Below are positions 62,504 through 64,000 of a DNA stretch of 64,000 bases, in pieces. The notes below the pieces were generated by a model. That model worked only from the letters and a program-made list of their open reading frames with translations, was not told where the DNA came from and did no database searches. Made by a program: the position numbers and the translations under genes. The DNA is from Earliella scabrosa (lineage: Eukaryota; Basidiomycota; Agaricomycetes; Polyporales; Polyporaceae): the NCBI GenBank assembly GCA_022605405.1, contig JABYQQ010000012.1, positions 868,001 to 932,000 on the forward strand. Reading direction: 5' to 3'. Each line of letters begins with the position of its first letter. The stretch's first letter is position 1.

Positions 62504-64000
62504 CTATAGGTCTCGCATGAGGTATTTCGTCAGGCACTCGATCGCAGCCTTCTTGATATCCTCGTTCTGCGGCCCGTTCTTCAAAATCTCGGTCGCAAAG
62601 TTCACCTTTTCAAAGATCTGCTTCTCCCTCGCGCCCGCTCCGCCCTCTCCTCGACTCGCCGCATCGGCACGCATAAGCTCGGTCCGCGCCTTGCTCTCTT
62701 CCAACTGCTGTTGCATCAGCTCCTTGAGCGAAGAGCATACATCGAGAAGTGACTCGGTGACCGCCGTGAGCTGTGCGATGGCTTGCGTGGCCTGCGACCC
62801 ATAGTCGCCTGGGCCGTTCGGCGCATCAGGGAACGGCGAGTGCCTGTGCCCGTTGGCCACAGGGAGCGTCCTGGAGCTCGAGTTGCGCCGCGGTGTCGGG
62901 GTCACAGGGGTGCTATGTTCACGCGTTGAGATACTGCCGGACGATCGCAGATACTGGAACGATGGCAAAGGCGCGATGCTCCGTCCCGTGCGAGAAGGCG
63001 ATGGCGGGTACGTGTACGACTGTTGCGAGCTTTCCTCTGAGGGCGGGTAAGGCGCATCTTGACTGTGGTGCCCCGAGTGCCCTGCCATGAGCTGGGGGTG
63101 GATCGTTGAATGGAGACCCATCATAGCGTGCGGTCCAGAGGAAGGTCCGGCTTCCGCCGGTTGGTCGGGGGGACCGTAGTAGGGTGCTAGCAGACCCGTC
63201 TTTGGGTCTTCGCGATACCTGATGGAATTCCGTCAGTTCCACCATACGATGATGCCCGACTGTAGTCGTGCCGCACCTCTTCTTGAACAAGTCGTACCAG
63301 CCCGTCTCGTACCACCTATCGATCACCTTCAAGTTCAGACTGCCCACGTTCAGTCCGGCGACTCGGGCCGCCTCGAGCATCGTCTCGACGGGGGGTTGCT
63401 GGGCGTTCGGGTTCTCGGCCTGCATCTGGCGGAAATGGTTGGCAGAGAAGACCTGGAACGCGTGCACCTGCTTGAACAGCTCGAGATTGCGGTGATAGCA
63501 GCTCTTGAGCGCCGTGTACGACTTTCGCCCAGGGAAGAGCTCGCTGGAGCACTATTGTCGGATGCAGTGGAAATCATAGTAAGTCCGGGGGTCTGCAGGC
63601 AACCAGCACCGAACACACCTCGCGGAAGACGGTGTTCATCCTCGTCCGGAACGCATCCCAGTGGTCGTCACTGGTGAGCATCCAGGTGAAGAACCGCGTC
63701 TTCTCCTCATCCGTCCAGTGTTTTGCGCCCCCGTTCGGACCCACTTCCACATCAAGGCCCACCTCGCCTTCTTCACCCCCCGGCAGTCCCGCGCTCGATG
63801 TGATCGCTCGTTGGCGGCGCTTCTTCCCCGAGCCATCCGGGGTGGCGAAATCGGGCTGCTTGCGCTTCCCGCTTGTGCTCGCGCTGCCGATCCTGTTCGC
63901 GCTGGTAGACGGTGGAGACGGGCTTTCCTCCTCCTCCGCTAATTCAGTCTCCTGGGAGTGGGACTCCGCCTCCACTGCAGCGTGCTGCGGTGATTCTTCT
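62504..64000 (-). CDS. SANT/Myb-like DNA-binding protein (5' part missing at window edge)
   Basis: The 3' part of a gene continuing beyond 64000. A SANT/Myb-like domain reads KHWTDEEKTRFFTWMLTSDDHWDAF with RTRMNTVFRE, then after a spliced intron CSSELFPGRKSYTALKSCYHRNLELFK, continuing to LNLKVIDRWYETGWYDLFKKR. An unstructured Ser/Pro/His region follows, then a C-terminal coiled-coil-like part (EELMQQQLEESKARTELMR-like) with IECLTKYLMRDL at the end. This pattern recurs in uncharacterised basidiomycete proteins thought to bind DNA. The start and true length are unknown; the open frame reaches the edge, although an in-frame Met at 63975 is a candidate start. Confidence 0.75.

Overview
This window is nuclear DNA from a filamentous basidiomycete, most likely an Agaricomycete of the polypore or mushroom type. 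The evidence is the gene style: most genes are cut by many introns of about 50-65 bases with GT..AG ends, coding DNA is GC-rich, and the gene set is typical of fungi (ERG28, an ERG26-like enzyme, YOR1-type ABC transporter, MFE-2 with a peroxisomal tail, ATG17, NEJ1/XLF). A relic of the basidiomycete DUF6535 family and a basidiomycete-style SANT-like protein support this placement. No species can be named from sequence alone.

Layout. 0-18 kb is gene-poor: ERG28 (193-851), an F-box/LRR protein (3308-5711), a DUF6535 relic (about 8230-8720), a single-exon ERG26-like sterol dehydrogenase (9253-10356, minus), a 4.6 kb stretch with no convincing gene, and a Ca2+/H+ exchanger (15016-18049) split into about 19 exons. 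18.7-24.8 kb holds two tandem minus-strand peroxisomal genes, MFE-2 (FOX2) and alpha-methylacyl-CoA racemase, both ending in PTS1 tripeptides. 26-35 kb holds a YOR1-like ABCC transporter and, convergent to it, a DBP6-like DEAD-box helicase. 36-41 kb holds a small Cys-rich protein, NEJ1/XLF, and divergently a FHA/G-patch protein. 41-51 kb holds a B-type cyclin, a cytochrome b5/acyl-CoA dehydrogenase fusion and SelO, all on the plus strand. 50.7-58 kb holds ARP3, ATG17, a small probably mitochondrial protein, a MITE with perfect 26-bp terminal inverted repeats, and an uncharacterised gene interrupted by one in-frame stop. 58-64 kb holds a secreted EEP-type nuclease, an intracellular LysM protein with a Cys cluster, and the 3' part of a SANT/Myb-like gene running off the right edge.

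How the genes fit together. Two sterol C4-demethylation genes (the ERG28 scaffold and an ERG26-like dehydrogenase) lie about 8.4 kb apart. Racemase and MFE-2 are consecutive activities in peroxisomal oxidation of 2-methyl-branched acyl-CoAs and sit 224 bp apart, head to tail. The rest is ordinary housekeeping: cell cycle, actin branching, autophagy, DNA end joining and ribosome biogenesis. I saw no CRISPR array, no rRNA or tRNA and no secondary-metabolite synthase. No wholly new multi-gene system is evident. The least explained items are the MITE, the extreme micro-exons, the Cys-rich 100-residue protein, the nonsense-interrupted gene and the LysM/zinc-cluster protein. Exon boundaries were derived by eye from splice signals, reading frame and family motifs, and single boundaries may be wrong.
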